In this document: positions 30,365 through 39,218 of the stretch, in pieces
Layout: every line of letters starts with the position of its first letter
Position numbering within the stretch: the stretch's first letter is position 1
Assembly: GCA_036276735.1 (NCBI GenBank)
Contig: DASUOH010000021.1
Location: 1 to 64,000, forward strand
Direction of reading: 5' to 3'
DNA length: 64,000 bases
Source of the DNA: VRUE01 sp036276735
GTDB lineage: Bacteria > Actinomycetota > Thermoleophilia > Solirubrobacterales > 70-9
Translations under genes and position numbers: made by a program
The notes under the pieces: model-generated
The model's input: only the letters and a program-made list of their open reading frames with translations
Database searches by the model: none
Told to the model about the DNA's origin: nothing

Positions 30365-32958
30365 GCCGGGGCGCGCGACCGCGCGGCGCTCGGCTCCACG
30401 GCTTCGCCGGGATCGCCACCCGCTCGCTGCGGACGCGTCCTCTCCGCTCGGCGCTGACCACGGCCGGGATCGTGCTCGGCGTCGGCATGGCGTTCGGCGT
30501 GCTGATCCTGGTCACGACGATCCACTCCAGCTTCAGCAACATCTTCGACGCCCTCTACCGCGACACCAACCTGATCGTCTCCGGCAAGTCGTGGGTCGGC
30601 TCGGTACCGGAGCGGACGCTGCCGAAGGTGCAGCGGGTCGACGGCGTCGATGCCGCGGTCGGCAGCGTCACCGGGATCTTCCGCGTGATCGACGAGGAAG
30701 GCGAAGCTCGCAGCGGCAGCCGCGCCACCCTGTTCGTCTCGGGCGCCGACTTCGACGCCCCCGATCCGACGGGCAGCGCCATCGTCGCCGGCCGCGAGCC
30801 CGAGCGACCGAACGAGATCGAGCTGGAGCGCAGCTGGGCCGAGCAGGAGGGGTTGGAGCCGGGCGACCGGCTCAACCTGGGGACCCCCTCCGGCAAGGCG
30901 GAGACGATCGTGTCGGGGATCTTCGAGCTGGAGACGGCGCTCGACCTCGGCGGCTACGGGACGGCGGCGATGCCGGTCGGGGCGGTGCGGGAGCTGACCG
31001 GCAAGCGCGGCGTCTGGGACGAGATCGCCGTGATCGCGGCCGACGGCGTCGCCACCGGTGAGCTGCGAGGGCGGATCGACGCGGTGCTCGGACCGGGGGT
31101 CGAAGTCATCACGCCGGCAACGCGGGGAGACGAAGCGAGCGAAGCGATGGCCGGGCTCGACATCGTCCTCTACTTCTTCTCCGGCATGGCGATCTTCGTC
31201 GGCGGCTTCCTGATCCTCAACGCCTTCAACATGACCGTCCTGCAGCGGATCCGCGAGATCGGCACGCTGCGGGCCCTCGGCGCCTCGCGGCTGCGCGTGG
31301 CCGGCTCGGTGGTCGGCGAAGCGATGGCGCTGGCGACGATCGGCTGCCTGCTCGGGCTGGCGCTCGGCGTCGCCCTCGCCGAAGCGCTGGCGGCGGCGAT
31401 GCGCAGCTTCTTCGGGTTGCCGCTCTCCGCGGTCGAGATAACCGCCGGCGCCGCGATCGTCGCAATCGTCGTCGGGCTCCTCGCCACCTTGGCCGGCTCG
31501 CTCAGCCCGGCGCTGCGCGCCGGCCGGATCTCGCCGATCAGTGCCCTCACCGGCGGCGTCGGCATCGAGCGTCCGCCGGGCGCCCGCCGCGCCCTCCTCG
31601 GCGCCGCGCTCTTCCTGCCCGGCCTGGCGATCGGCGGGCTCTTCTGGTTCAGCAACCAGAGCGGCGGCGCCTTCGCGGCGCTGGTCGGCGTCGGCTCGAC
31701 GGTGACGATGTTCGTCGGCATGGTGCTGCTGGCGCCGTTCGTGGTGATGCCGATCGTGCGCCTGCTCGCCGTCCCGGCACGCTCCGCGATGCCGGCCGAG
31801 GGCCGGCTCGCCGCCGACTCGCTGCGGGCCAACCCGCTGCGCACCTCGGCCACCGCGGCGGCGCTCGTGGTGACGCTCTCGGTCGTCGTCGTCAACTCGA
31901 TGATGAGCGCCAGCTTCCTCGGCTCGATCTCCAGCGAGCTCGACCGCCGCTTCGCCCGCGACCTCACCGTGCAGCCGCTCGGCTACAGCAGCTTCGGCCC
32001 GCCCGCCAGCGCCATCGACAGATCGCTGCGCGAACGGATCGCCGGCCTGCCGACGGCCGACGTCGTCACCCCGCGCCGCATCGTCTTCACGAACAACCTG
32101 CCGGGCAGCGACGCGCCCGGCCTGCTGACCGCGGTCGATCCGCGTCGCTGGCCGCGGGTCGACCGCTCCGAATACGAAGGCGCCAGCACCGCTGAGGCGA
32201 TGGCGGGGCTGGAAGGTGGCGGGATCGTCGTCGGTAACGGATACTCGGACGAGACCGGGATCGGGGTGGGCGACGATGTGCTGCTCGAGGGCGCCTCGGG
32301 CACGCGCCGCGCCCCGGTGGTCGCGACGGTCGACACCTTCGAAGCCAACGGCAACGAGCTGACGATGTCGCTGGCGACGATGAAGCGCGTCTACGGCATC
32401 GCCTCGGACTCGATCCTCGCCGTCACCGCGCGCTCCCCCGCCGAGCGCGAACGGCTCGAGGTCGAAGCGAAGCACCTGCTCGCCGACCGCTACCCGGGTT
32501 TCGAAGCAGTCTCCAACAGCGAGATGAAGGAGCAGTACGAAGACCAGGTCAACCAGCAGTTCGCCTTCTTCAACGCGATCATCGGGATCGCCGTGATCGT
32601 CGGCCTGCTCGGCATCGTCAACACCCTCTCGATGTCGGTGATCGAGCGCACCCGCGAGATCGGCGTCCTGCGCGCCCTCGGCGGCTCGCGCTGGCGGATC
32701 CGCCGCGCGATGCTCGACGAGAGCCTGCTGATCTCGCTCGCCGGCAGCCTCGCCGGGATCGGCGCCGGCCTCCTGGTCGGCCTCGTCTGGATCCTCTCGA
32801 TCCGCGAGAGCACCCTGGTCGGGCTGGAGCTGCACGTCCCGACCGGCATCCTGCTCCTGATCGCCTTCCTCGGCGTCGTCATCGGCACCCTCGCCGCGAT
32901 CCTCCCGGCGCGGCGGGCGGCACACCTCGACCCGCTGCGGGCGCTCACCTACGAGTAG
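30361..32958 (+). CDS. ABC transporter permease with two FtsX domains (MacB/LolC-like)
   Basis: The 865-aa protein has an N-terminal helix (LTTAGIVLGVGMAFGVLILVTTI), an extracytoplasmic MacB-like domain, then an FtsX block of three helices (VLYFFSGMAIFVGGFLILNAFNMTVLQRIREIGTLRALGAS). The whole arrangement repeats in the second half, where NTLSMSVIERTREIGVLRALGGS marks the second FtsX block. About ten membrane helices in all. Such single-chain permeases pair with the LolD-like ATPase encoded just before (GTGA overlap). Cargo could be a lipid, lipoprotein or drug, and nothing here decides. Confidence 0.9.
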   Translation: MSRGARPRGARLHGFAGIATRSLRTRPLRSALTTAGIVLGVGMAFGVLILVTTIHSSFSNIFDALYRDTNLIVSGKSWVGSVPERTLPKVQRVDGVDAAVGSVTGIFRVIDEEGEARSGSRATLFVSGADFDAPDPTGSAIVAGREPERPNEIELERSWAEQEGLEPGDRLNLGTPSGKAETIVSGIFELETALDLGGYGTAAMPVGAVRELTGKRGVWDEIAVIAADGVATGELRGRIDAVLGPGVEVITPATRGDEASEAMAGLDIVLYFFSGMAIFVGGFLILNAFNMTVLQRIREIGTLRALGASRLRVAGSVVGEAMALATIGCLLGLALGVALAEALAAAMRSFFGLPLSAVEITAGAAIVAIVVGLLATLAGSLSPALRAGRISPISALTGGVGIERPPGARRALLGAALFLPGLAIGGLFWFSNQSGGAFAALVGVGSTVTMFVGMVLLAPFVVMPIVRLLAVPARSAMPAEGRLAADSLRANPLRTSATAAALVVTLSVVVVNSMMSASFLGSISSELDRRFARDLTVQPLGYSSFGPPASAIDRSLRERIAGLPTADVVTPRRIVFTNNLPGSDAPGLLTAVDPRRWPRVDRSEYEGASTAEAMAGLEGGGIVVGNGYSDETGIGVGDDVLLEGASGTRRAPVVATVDTFEANGNELTMSLATMKRVYGIASDSILAVTARSPAERERLEVEAKHLLADRYPGFEAVSNSEMKEQYEDQVNQQFAFFNAIIGIAVIVGLLGIVNTLSMSVIERTREIGVLRALGGSRWRIRRAMLDESLLISLAGSLAGIGAGLLVGLVWILSIRESTLVGLELHVPTGILLLIAFLGVVIGTLAAILPARRAAHLDPLRALTYE

Positions 32959-32998
32959 GGCGGCGTCGCCCCGCACCCTGCTGAAAGGATGGGGGCCC

Positions 32999-33811
32999 GT
33001 GCCGACGATCGAGACGCAGGGGCTGACGAAGCTCTACGGCAGCCATCGCGGGATCGAGGACGTGACGATCGCCGTCGAGGCCGGTGAGGTCTTCGGATTC
33101 CTCGGCCCCAACGGGGCCGGCAAGACGACGACGATCCGCACCCTGCTGGACCTGCTCCACCCGACGGACGGCAGCGCCCGGATCTTCGGCCTCGACACTC
33201 GCCGCGAGAGCGTCGCGATCCGCGCCCGCCTCGGCAACCTGCCCGGCGACTTCGGCTACGGCAAGGGCGCCAGCGGCCGCGAAGCCCTGTCGCTGCTGGC
33301 CCGCCTGCGCGGCGTCGGCGACCTCGGCCGGGCCGAGGAGCTGGCGAGCCGCTTCCGCGCCGATCTCGATCGCCCGCTCGGCCAGCTCTCGCGCGGCAAC
33401 CGGCAGAAGGTCGGATTGATCCTGGCGCTCTTCCATGAACCCGAGCTGCTGATCCTCGACGAGCCGACCAGCGGGCTCGACCCGTTGATGCAGGAGGAGT
33501 TCCTTGCGTTGGTGCGCGAGGAGAGCGAGCGCGGCTGCGCCGTCTTCCTCTCCTCGCACGAGCTCGACGAGGTCGAGCGGGTGTGCGACCGGGTCGGGAT
33601 CATCCGCGACGGCAGGGTGATCGCGGTCGAGCGGGTGTCCGAGCTGCTCGAGCGGGCCCAGGGCCACCGCCGCGTCTCGGTCGAGTTCGCCGAGCCGGTC
33701 GAGCTGGAGGAGGTGCGGGCGATGCCGGGCGTGGTCGGCGCCGAGTACGCGCACGCCACGCTGGAGGAGGTCTTCCTCACCTACTACGAGGAGGGGAAGG
33801 AGGCCCGATGA
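32999..33811 (+). CDS. ABC-2 type transporter ATP-binding protein
   Basis: The 270-aa ATPase has Walker A GPNGAGKTTTIR, signature LSRGNRQKVGLILAL, Walker B LLILDEPTSGLDPLMQ and H-loop FLSSHELDEV, plus a C-terminal domain that ends ATLEEVFLTYYE as in drug or antibiotic exporters of the CcmA/DrrA type. GTG 32999. It is coupled to the permease by ATGA. It starts 40 bp after the previous ABC system but is of a different class. Confidence 0.93.
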   Translation: MPTIETQGLTKLYGSHRGIEDVTIAVEAGEVFGFLGPNGAGKTTTIRTLLDLLHPTDGSARIFGLDTRRESVAIRARLGNLPGDFGYGKGASGREALSLLARLRGVGDLGRAEELASRFRADLDRPLGQLSRGNRQKVGLILALFHEPELLILDEPTSGLDPLMQEEFLALVREESERGCAVFLSSHELDEVERVCDRVGIIRDGRVIAVERVSELLERAQGHRRVSVEFAEPVELEEVRAMPGVVGAEYAHATLEEVFLTYYEEGKEAR

Positions 33812-34587
33812 CGGCGCTGGTCCGCGCCCAGCTCCACGACCGCCGACGCTCGCTGCTCGCCTGGGGGCTGCCGATCGGCCTGATGTCGGCGTTCATCGTC
33901 GCGATCTTCCCCTCGGTCGAAGACGCGCTCGGCAAAGCGGTCCGCGACTACCCCGCGGAGCTGAAGGAAGCCTTCGGCATCGGCGAGCTCTCGACGGTCG
34001 AGCAGTACCTCGAGGCGGAGATGCTGAGCCTGATCGTGCCGCTGGCGCTCGGCTACCTCGCGGTGCGCTCGCTTGCCAGCGGGCTCTCCGGCGCCGCCGA
34101 AAGCGGCCGGCTCGACGTGCTGCTCTCGGCGCCGGTCTCGCGCAGCCGCCTCGTCGCCGCGGGCTTCGCCGCGACCGCGATCGAGCTGGCCGCCGTGCTC
34201 GCCGTCTCGCTGCTGCTGACCGCGATCGGAAGCTGGCTCTCGAGCGCCGGGCTCTCCTTCGGCCCCGCCCTGGCCGGCTTTGCCAACGTCTGGCCGCTGG
34301 CGCTGCTCTTCGCCGGCTTCGGCGTCGTCGTCACCGGCTTCTCGCTGCGGACCAGCGTCGTCACCGGGTCGGTCGCCGGGATCCTGGTGGCGATGTACGT
34401 GGTCGACCTGGTCGGCCGGCTCGATACGAGCCTCGACTGGGTCCGCTACAGCTCGGTCTTCCGCTACTACGGCAAGGCGATCGAGGACGGCATCGACCCC
34501 CTTGCCTTCTGCGGCATCGTGGTGGTCGCCACCGCCCTCGCCGCGCTCGGCGCGCTGATCTTCGAGCGGCGCGATCTGTCGAGCTAG
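33808..34587 (+). CDS. ABC-2 type transporter permease
   Basis: The 259-aa protein has six hydrophobic segments, starting with SLLAWGLPIGLMSAFIVAIFP and including SLIVPLALGYLAVRSLASG, LAAVLAVSLLLTAIGSWL and LALLFAGFGVVVTGFSLR. It carries the short GRLDVLLSAPVSRSRL loop common to ABC-2 permeases. Its start overlaps the ATPase stop, and together they form one exporter. The frame is open further upstream, but that part is out of phase with the ATPase gene and not real. Substrate unknown. Confidence 0.9.
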   Translation: MTALVRAQLHDRRRSLLAWGLPIGLMSAFIVAIFPSVEDALGKAVRDYPAELKEAFGIGELSTVEQYLEAEMLSLIVPLALGYLAVRSLASGLSGAAESGRLDVLLSAPVSRSRLVAAGFAATAIELAAVLAVSLLLTAIGSWLSSAGLSFGPALAGFANVWPLALLFAGFGVVVTGFSLRTSVVTGSVAGILVAMYVVDLVGRLDTSLDWVRYSSVFRYYGKAIEDGIDPLAFCGIVVVATALAALGALIFERRDLSS

Positions 34588-34594
34588 GGAGTCC

Positions 34595-34616
34595 GCATCT
34601 ACCCAGTTGTGAGATG
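34595..34616 (+). repeat. Direct repeat left of vapBC (copy of the regulator gene's 5' region)
   Basis: GCATCTACCC....GTGAGATG here matches 35453-35474 at 19 of 22 positions. The right copy contains the start codon of the response regulator gene. The two copies bracket the vapBC genes exactly, as expected if the cassette had inserted there with a duplication. Confidence 0.55.
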
Positions 34617-34657
34617 GCCCGCGCGAACGACACAGATCGAACGCCTGCCGGATGCCG

Positions 34658-35056
34658 TCAGTTGTCGACGACGATCGAGCCGACCCGGGTAATGCGTTCG
34701 AAGTGGTCGTCGCAGGTCAGAACCGTGGTGCCGTTTCGGCTTGCGGTGGCGGCGATCCAGATGTCGTTGGTAGGGAGCGGCGTCCCCGCCTTGCGCAGGT
34801 CAGCGACTATCTCCGCGTAGTGACGACTGGTCTCATGGTCGACTTGCAGTACCTCTACCGCGGGGTTATCGAGGAAGGCGTCCAACTCCGCTTCGTTGCG
34901 CTTTCGTCGGCCACCGAGCACGAAGCCGGTGCGCAGCTCACCGAGCGCGATCGTCGAAACGCCCACCTGCTCAGCCCGGTCGAGTAGCACCGCCACCTCC
35001 TCGTTCCCCCGCCTGAAGTTGCTGTAAGCGGAGGTATCGAGGCAGTAAGAGCTCAA
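34658..35056 (-). CDS. vapC: VapC-type PIN-domain ribonuclease toxin
   Basis: The 132-aa protein starts SYCLDTSAYSNF with the first catalytic Asp, has TIALGELRTGFVLGGR with the Glu and ends LPTNDIWIAATASRNGTTVLTCDDHF with the last acidic residues. This is the metal site of PIN nucleases, which cut tRNA or rRNA when freed. The start is a TTG at 35056 overlapping the VapB stop (TTGA), a normal arrangement for this pair. Confidence 0.9.
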   Translation of the reverse strand: MSSYCLDTSAYSNFRRGNEEVAVLLDRAEQVGVSTIALGELRTGFVLGGRRKRNEAELDAFLDNPAVEVLQVDHETSRHYAEIVADLRKAGTPLPTNDIWIAATASRNGTTVLTCDDHFERITRVGSIVVDN

Positions 35057-35328
35057 CGCCAGAGCTCCTCATCGACCCCCTCGAACGGCGCGGTAGCCCG
35101 CTCGAAATCGCGGAACTCGTCCTCGCTCCAGCTCCCAGCCAAGCGACCCAGCCCATTGGAGCGCGCACCCTGCGCGCCAAGTCCCTGGCCGAGCAGGTCG
35201 ATGACCGTCTGATTGAGCGACTTCCCCCGGCGGCGCTTCTCCCGCTCCAGAGCCTCGGCGATGCCTGGAGGCAGATTCCTGATCGTCAACGCTCTGATCG
35301 TCCCCTCCTTGTAGTCATTCAACTGCAT
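35053..35328 (-). CDS. vapB: VapB-type antitoxin (ribbon-helix-helix)
   Basis: The 91-aa protein has a RHH DNA-binding segment (IRALTIRNLPPGIAEALEREKRRRGKSLNQTVIDLL) and an acidic C-terminus (WSEDEFRDFERATAPFEGVDEELW) that would block the toxin. It precedes and overlaps vapC. A palindrome sits on its start codon, so autoregulation is likely. Confidence 0.87.
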   Translation of the reverse strand: MQLNDYKEGTIRALTIRNLPPGIAEALEREKRRRGKSLNQTVIDLLGQGLGAQGARSNGLGRLAGSWSEDEFRDFERATAPFEGVDEELWR

Positions 35329-35339
35329 TCATTGAATGC
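35325..35339. promoter_or_regulatory. Palindromic operator on the vapB start codon
   Basis: GCATTCA-T-TGAATGC is a perfect 7-bp inverted repeat with a one-base centre and includes the ATG of vapB. RHH antitoxins bind such short palindromes to repress their operon. Confidence 0.65.
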
Positions 35340-35351
35340 GGAATTCTACAG

Positions 35352-35381
35352 CACCCCTCGCGAGTCTACACCCCTCGCGAG
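35352..35381. repeat. Tandem 13-bp repeat between vapB and the response regulator gene
   Basis: CACCCCTCGCGAG occurs twice (35352-35364 and 35369-35381) with a 4-bp spacer, giving a period of 17 bp. Each unit ends in the palindrome CTCGCGAG. It lies about 90-120 bp before the response regulator and may be a binding site for it or for another regulator. Confidence 0.45.
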
Positions 35382-35452
35382 AGTCTTCTCGTCGCTCCCC
35401 GCAAGGACGAAGAGAAGTACGACTACCCGCGATCCTCCCCTCGGAGAGGCCT

Positions 35453-35474
35453 GCATCTACCCTGCCGTGAGATG
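35453..35474 (+). repeat. Direct repeat right of vapBC, overlapping regulator start
   Basis: Partner of 34595-34616 (19 of 22 bases). It includes TACCCT, a possible -10 box, and the ATG of the response regulator at 35472. CATCT and AGATG within it also form a small inverted repeat. Confidence 0.55.
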
Positions 35475-36125
35475 AGCGCGCCTGAGAAAGCCAACAAGAT
35501 CGGGGTCGTGCTCGCCGACGACCACGAGATCGTCCGCGACGGGCTGCGGCTGCTGCTGGAGGCCGAGCCCGACATGGAGGTTGTCGCGGAGGCCGGCGAC
35601 GTGGAGACGACGATGAGGCGGGTGCTCGCCTACAAGCCGGCGGTGCTCGTGCTCGACGTCAACATGGCCGGCGAGTCGAGCCTGTCCGCGATTCCCCAGC
35701 TGCTCGAATCCTCGCCCGAGACGGCGGTGATCGTGCTGACCATGCAGGACGAGCCGGTCTTCGCCCGCGATGCCCTGCGCTCGGGCGCCAAGGGCTTCGT
35801 CGTCAAGCACGCGGCGGGCCGTGAGCTGGTCGAGGCGATCCGCGAGGCGATGCGCGGCGGCACCTACATCAACCCGCGCCTCGGCGCCCGCATCGCGGCC
35901 GAGCCGCCGCCCGCCGAGGGCCCCCCTGGCGGTCTCACCGAGCGCGAGGCCGAGGTGCTCGGGCTCGTCGCCCTCGGCTTCAGCGGCCCCGAGATCGCCG
36001 AGAAGCTCGTCCTCAGCGAGCGCACGATCGAGACCCACCGCGCCCACATCCAGCAGAAGCTCGGCGTGACGACGCGAGCGGAGCTAGTCCGCTTCGCGCT
36101 CGACAACGACCTGATCGAGCGCTGA
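35472..36125 (+). CDS. NarL/LuxR-family response regulator (DosR/DevR-like)
   Basis: The 217-aa protein has a receiver domain with acidic pair DDHEIVRDGLRLLL, phospho-acceptor Asp in AVLVLDVNMAGESSL, Thr in VIVLTM and Lys in SGAKGFVVKH. A LuxR helix-turn-helix follows: LTEREAEVLGLVALGFSGPEIAEKLVLSERTIETHRAHIQQKLGV. A DevS-like kinase is encoded convergently with a 42-bp overlap and is the probable partner. In Mycobacterium the DosR regulator with such a kinase governs a hypoxia/dormancy regulon, and the genes that follow resemble that regulon. Confidence 0.92.
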   Translation: MSAPEKANKIGVVLADDHEIVRDGLRLLLEAEPDMEVVAEAGDVETTMRRVLAYKPAVLVLDVNMAGESSLSAIPQLLESSPETAVIVLTMQDEPVFARDALRSGAKGFVVKHAAGRELVEAIREAMRGGTYINPRLGARIAAEPPPAEGPPGGLTEREAEVLGLVALGFSGPEIAEKLVLSERTIETHRAHIQQKLGVTTRAELVRFALDNDLIER

Positions 36126-37802
36126 GGCGAGCGGCAGCTCCGCCTCGACGACCGTGCCGCGCCCGGGCGCGGAGTCGATGACGACCCGTCCGCCGAGCAG
36201 GGCCGCGCGTTCGCGCATCCCGGTCAGCCCGAATCCACCGTCGGCCTGGGCCGGATCGAAGCCGGCGCCATCGTCGCTGACGCGCGTGCGGAGCACGCCG
36301 TCTCCGTCGGCGACGCTGATCTCGACCCGGCTCGCCCCGGCGTGCTTGATCGCGTTGTTGACGGCCTCCTGCACGAGCCGGTAGACGGCGATCTCGAGCT
36401 CCGGGGGAAGCCGCGCGTCCAGGCTCCCCGCGGCGGTCGTCTCGAAGGTGCAGTCGAGGTCCAGGTCGGTGGCGGCCTTGGCGCGTTCGACCAGCACCTC
36501 GAGCGCCGCCTGCAGCCCCAGCTCATCGAGCGCGGGCGGGCGCAGCTCGTTGATCAGCGCGCGAACCCCCTCGATGCCGCGCCGGGTGTGCTCCAGGGCG
36601 CGCCCGATCGCGCCGCGCAGAGCCTCCTCACCCGGTTGAGCAGAGGCGGTTTCGAGCGTGACGCTGAGGCCGCCCAGCTCCTGCAGGGTCTCGTCGTGCA
36701 GTTCGCGGGCCCAGCGTCGTCGCTCGTGCTCGGTCGCCTCGAGCGAGCGCTGCAGCTTCTCGCTCTCCACCGTGCGAGCGGTGAAGATCGCGGTCGCCGC
36801 CGCGGCGGCGAACGAGGTGGCGACCAGCTCGTCGTCGGAGCTGAATTTGCCCCCCTTCTCTCCGGAGCGATCGAATGCGGCCAGGACACCCCTGGCGCGG
36901 GCGCGATAAACGATCGGCACCAGCAGCGCCGCCGACGGATGAATCGACAGGCTCTCGACCACCGCTCGCGCTCGGCTCGATGTATCGGAGATCCGCTCGG
37001 AGCGCTCGGAGCGCAGCAGCTCGGCCAGCGGCGAGTCTTCGAGCGGCAGGCGCACACCGAGCCCGGGGCCGGCCTCTCCGGCGATCGCGGAGACGACCAG
37101 CTCGTCTCCCTCGAGGAGGAGGACCATCAGCGTCCGCGCTTCGAGCAGGGCGCGGCCACGCTTTGCGACCAGCTCCAGGACGCGTTCTGGCTCGGTCTCC
37201 CCAGCCACCGCGCGGGCGATGGTCACGTTCGCCTCCAGGCCGCGCACCGCGCGCTCCAGCTCGACTCGACGGCGAAGGAGCTCCTGATGGAGGCGGGCGT
37301 TGTCGATCGCCACCGAGGCCCACTGGGCAAGCAGGACGACGAGGTCCTCGTCAGCCTGGTCGAACTCCCGACCTCCCGCCTTGTCGGTCAGGTACAGGTT
37401 CCCCCACGCTTCGCCGCCGATCACGATCGGCGCGCCGAGGAAGGTCGTCATCGGCGGATGGCCCGGAGGAAAGCCGTAGGAGTGCGGGTGATCGCCGATG
37501 CTCGCGATCCGCACCGGCTGCGGCCGGCGGATCAGCTCGCCGAGGATCCCGTGGCCGCGGGGCAGCGACCCGAGCGAGCGCCGCGTCTCCTCGTCGATCC
37601 CGCGGTAGAGGAAGCGCTCCAGCTCGGCCTTGCGCTCGTCGAGGATTCCCAGCGCCGCGTACTTCGAGTCGGTCAGCTCGCGGGCGGCATCCAGCACGCG
37701 AGCGAGCACCGCCTCGAGGTCGAGCTCGGAGACGAGCTCGCGGGCAACCTCGAGCAGCCGCTCGCTGTGCGGCCCACGCCTCTCCTCGCGTCCGGCGGCC
37801 AC
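36084..37802 (-). CDS. DevS/DosS-like sensor histidine kinase with two GAF domains
   Basis: The 572-aa protein has GAF1 (about 20-165, with SKYAALGILDE, SLPRGHGILGELI, HPHSYGFPPGHPPMTTFLGA and GNLYLTDKAGG), GAF2 (about 190-340), a HisKA_3 domain with RELHDETLQELGGLSVTLE (phospho-His) and an HATPase with VQEAVNNAIKHAGA and DDGAGFD. The GAF1 motifs are very close to mycobacterial DevS/DosT, where this domain binds heme and senses oxygen or NO. GTG 37802. The 3' end overlaps the regulator gene by 42 bp on the other strand, so the pair is convergent rather than an operon. Confidence 0.92.
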   Translation of the reverse strand: MAAGREERRGPHSERLLEVARELVSELDLEAVLARVLDAARELTDSKYAALGILDERKAELERFLYRGIDEETRRSLGSLPRGHGILGELIRRPQPVRIASIGDHPHSYGFPPGHPPMTTFLGAPIVIGGEAWGNLYLTDKAGGREFDQADEDLVVLLAQWASVAIDNARLHQELLRRRVELERAVRGLEANVTIARAVAGETEPERVLELVAKRGRALLEARTLMVLLLEGDELVVSAIAGEAGPGLGVRLPLEDSPLAELLRSERSERISDTSSRARAVVESLSIHPSAALLVPIVYRARARGVLAAFDRSGEKGGKFSSDDELVATSFAAAAATAIFTARTVESEKLQRSLEATEHERRRWARELHDETLQELGGLSVTLETASAQPGEEALRGAIGRALEHTRRGIEGVRALINELRPPALDELGLQAALEVLVERAKAATDLDLDCTFETTAAGSLDARLPPELEIAVYRLVQEAVNNAIKHAGASRVEISVADGDGVLRTRVSDDGAGFDPAQADGGFGLTGMRERAALLGGRVVIDSAPGRGTVVEAELPLASALDQVVVEREAD

Positions 37803-37820
37803 AAGGCCATCGTACGCCGA

Positions 37821-38990
37821 TCAGGAAATTCCCTGCGCCTGTTTTGCCTGCTCGTGTCGGTTTCCGTTCGCCACGATTTCCGAGGCTGCCGCCAGGAAGG
37901 GCGTCAGGTAGCGGCCCAGGATCTTGCCCTCCTGAGCGGGCCACGGCGGCTGCTCGCTGAGAGTGGACGTCTCGCCGTGCCCGCCGGTGAGCCTGCCGTA
38001 GAGGTAGCGGGGCTTCTCGCCGGTCCACAACACGCCGCGCAGGATCGGATCGAACGGCTGCGGCTCGGCGTCACCGCCGAGCTCGGAGGCCAGCATCGTG
38101 GCGGCGGCATCCGCCTCCTGGGTAGCGATCCCACCCTGCTTGACCGGGAAGTTGGTCACGTCGCCAACGGCGAAGACGCGCTCCATCCCCCTCACCCGCC
38201 CGTACTCGTCGACAGCGATGAAGCCGTCGGAGTCGTGTGGGACGCCAAAGATGCGCCGCCCCTCCATGCGGGGCAGGCTGACGACCGCATCCGCCTGAAC
38301 GTCCCCATCCGGGGCGATGTGAAGGCGACCCGCCTCGAACTTGACCGGATGGGCGCCGGTCAGGAGGTCGACACCCCGCTCGGCGAGCAACTCCGCCATC
38401 TGCTCGCCGGCGCGGGTGCCGAAAAGCTGGAGAGGCCCGTCCTCCGGGGTGACGATCGCGAGGCGAGTGTCATGCACGTCTGCCTTCGCCATCTCGGCGG
38501 CCGCGAAGAGGGCCAGCTCGTACAGCGGCAGGGCCCAGCTGCAACCGCCCGGCATGGTGAAGACGAGGCTTCGGAGCTCGTCTTCGCGCAGCCGGCGGAT
38601 GACCTTCGCGATCTCCCCCTCGTCGTCGACACCCCAGAACGTGCACGCCCCGGGGACCCCCTGCAGCAACCGGACGCCGCAGGCGACGACGAGATAGTCG
38701 AAGGGGACCTCCTCGCCGTCGTGGGTGATTGCCCGACGAAGGTCGCCGTCCACGGAGACGATGCTGTCGAGCTCGAAGGAGGCGCCGCAGCGCTCGGCCA
38801 GGTCCGAGAGGGAATAGCGAGAGATGCGCGCCGCGCCGAAGGGCGCCCCGACCGAGAACGGCTTGTAGACGAACTGCTCGCGGGGGTCGCGGATCTCGAT
38901 CTCGACCCGGTCGCCGGCGAGGTCGCGGAGGGCCAGGGCCATCTCCAGACCGGCGACATTGCCGCCGATTATCAGCACCCGCTGCCTCAA
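37821..38990 (-). CDS. FAD-dependent oxidoreductase, sulfide:quinone reductase / NDH-2-like
   Basis: The 389-aa protein starts with the FAD loop VLIIGGNVAGLEMALALRDL, has FVYKPFSVGAPFG, FDYLVVACGVRLLQGVPG, a second nucleotide region, and VDEYGRVRGMERVFAVGDVTNFPVKQGGIATQEADAAA, as in the SQR/type-2 NADH dehydrogenase superfamily. The Cys residues needed for a true SQR are not obvious, so it may use another donor. TTG 38990 overlaps the stop of a small upstream gene (TTGA). It could feed electrons to quinone under low oxygen. Confidence 0.8.
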   Translation of the reverse strand: MRQRVLIIGGNVAGLEMALALRDLAGDRVEIEIRDPREQFVYKPFSVGAPFGAARISRYSLSDLAERCGASFELDSIVSVDGDLRRAITHDGEEVPFDYLVVACGVRLLQGVPGACTFWGVDDEGEIAKVIRRLREDELRSLVFTMPGGCSWALPLYELALFAAAEMAKADVHDTRLAIVTPEDGPLQLFGTRAGEQMAELLAERGVDLLTGAHPVKFEAGRLHIAPDGDVQADAVVSLPRMEGRRIFGVPHDSDGFIAVDEYGRVRGMERVFAVGDVTNFPVKQGGIATQEADAAATMLASELGGDAEPQPFDPILRGVLWTGEKPRYLYGRLTGGHGETSTLSEQPPWPAQEGKILGRYLTPFLAAASEIVANGNRHEQAKQAQGIS

Positions 38991-39157
38991 GTGCGACCGC
39001 CCCTCTTGCCGTAGAGCCGCTCGCGCACCACCTGCTCGATCGGCGCTTCGGGCGTCGGCGTCGCTTTGGATATTTGCTGAACCTGAAGACGAGGCCCGAG
39101 CGACCTCATCGCCTCGGTCACGGACCGGCGGAAATCGGTGGTGTTGGCTGCGGTCAT
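38987..39157 (-). CDS. 56-aa small protein upstream of the flavoprotein, unknown
   Basis: ATG 39157 follows an excellent ribosome site (CAGGAGGACCG) and the frame ends by overlapping the flavoprotein start. The peptide is polar and basic (FRRSVTEAMRSLGPRLQVQQ, ending ERLYGKRGGRT) with no membrane segment. It is transcribed leftward from the control region at 39219. I do not know the family. Confidence 0.6.
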   Translation of the reverse strand: MTAANTTDFRRSVTEAMRSLGPRLQVQQISKATPTPEAPIEQVVRERLYGKRGGRT

Positions 39158-39218
39158 CGGTCCTCCTGTCGACGTCCTCGGGTTGTTCGACAAGTCTTCA
39201 CGCTGGGCCTCTCCCAGT

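Noticed and set aside
29962..32976. 1004-codon open frame on the minus strand through the ABC permease genes
   Set aside because: It mirrors real ABC genes on the plus strand. Its Arg/Glu/His-rich composition is the usual antisense artefact of GC-rich coding DNA.
36342..39014. 890-codon plus-strand open frame
   Set aside because: It runs antisense to the DevS-like kinase and the flavoprotein genes, which have clear domain motifs.
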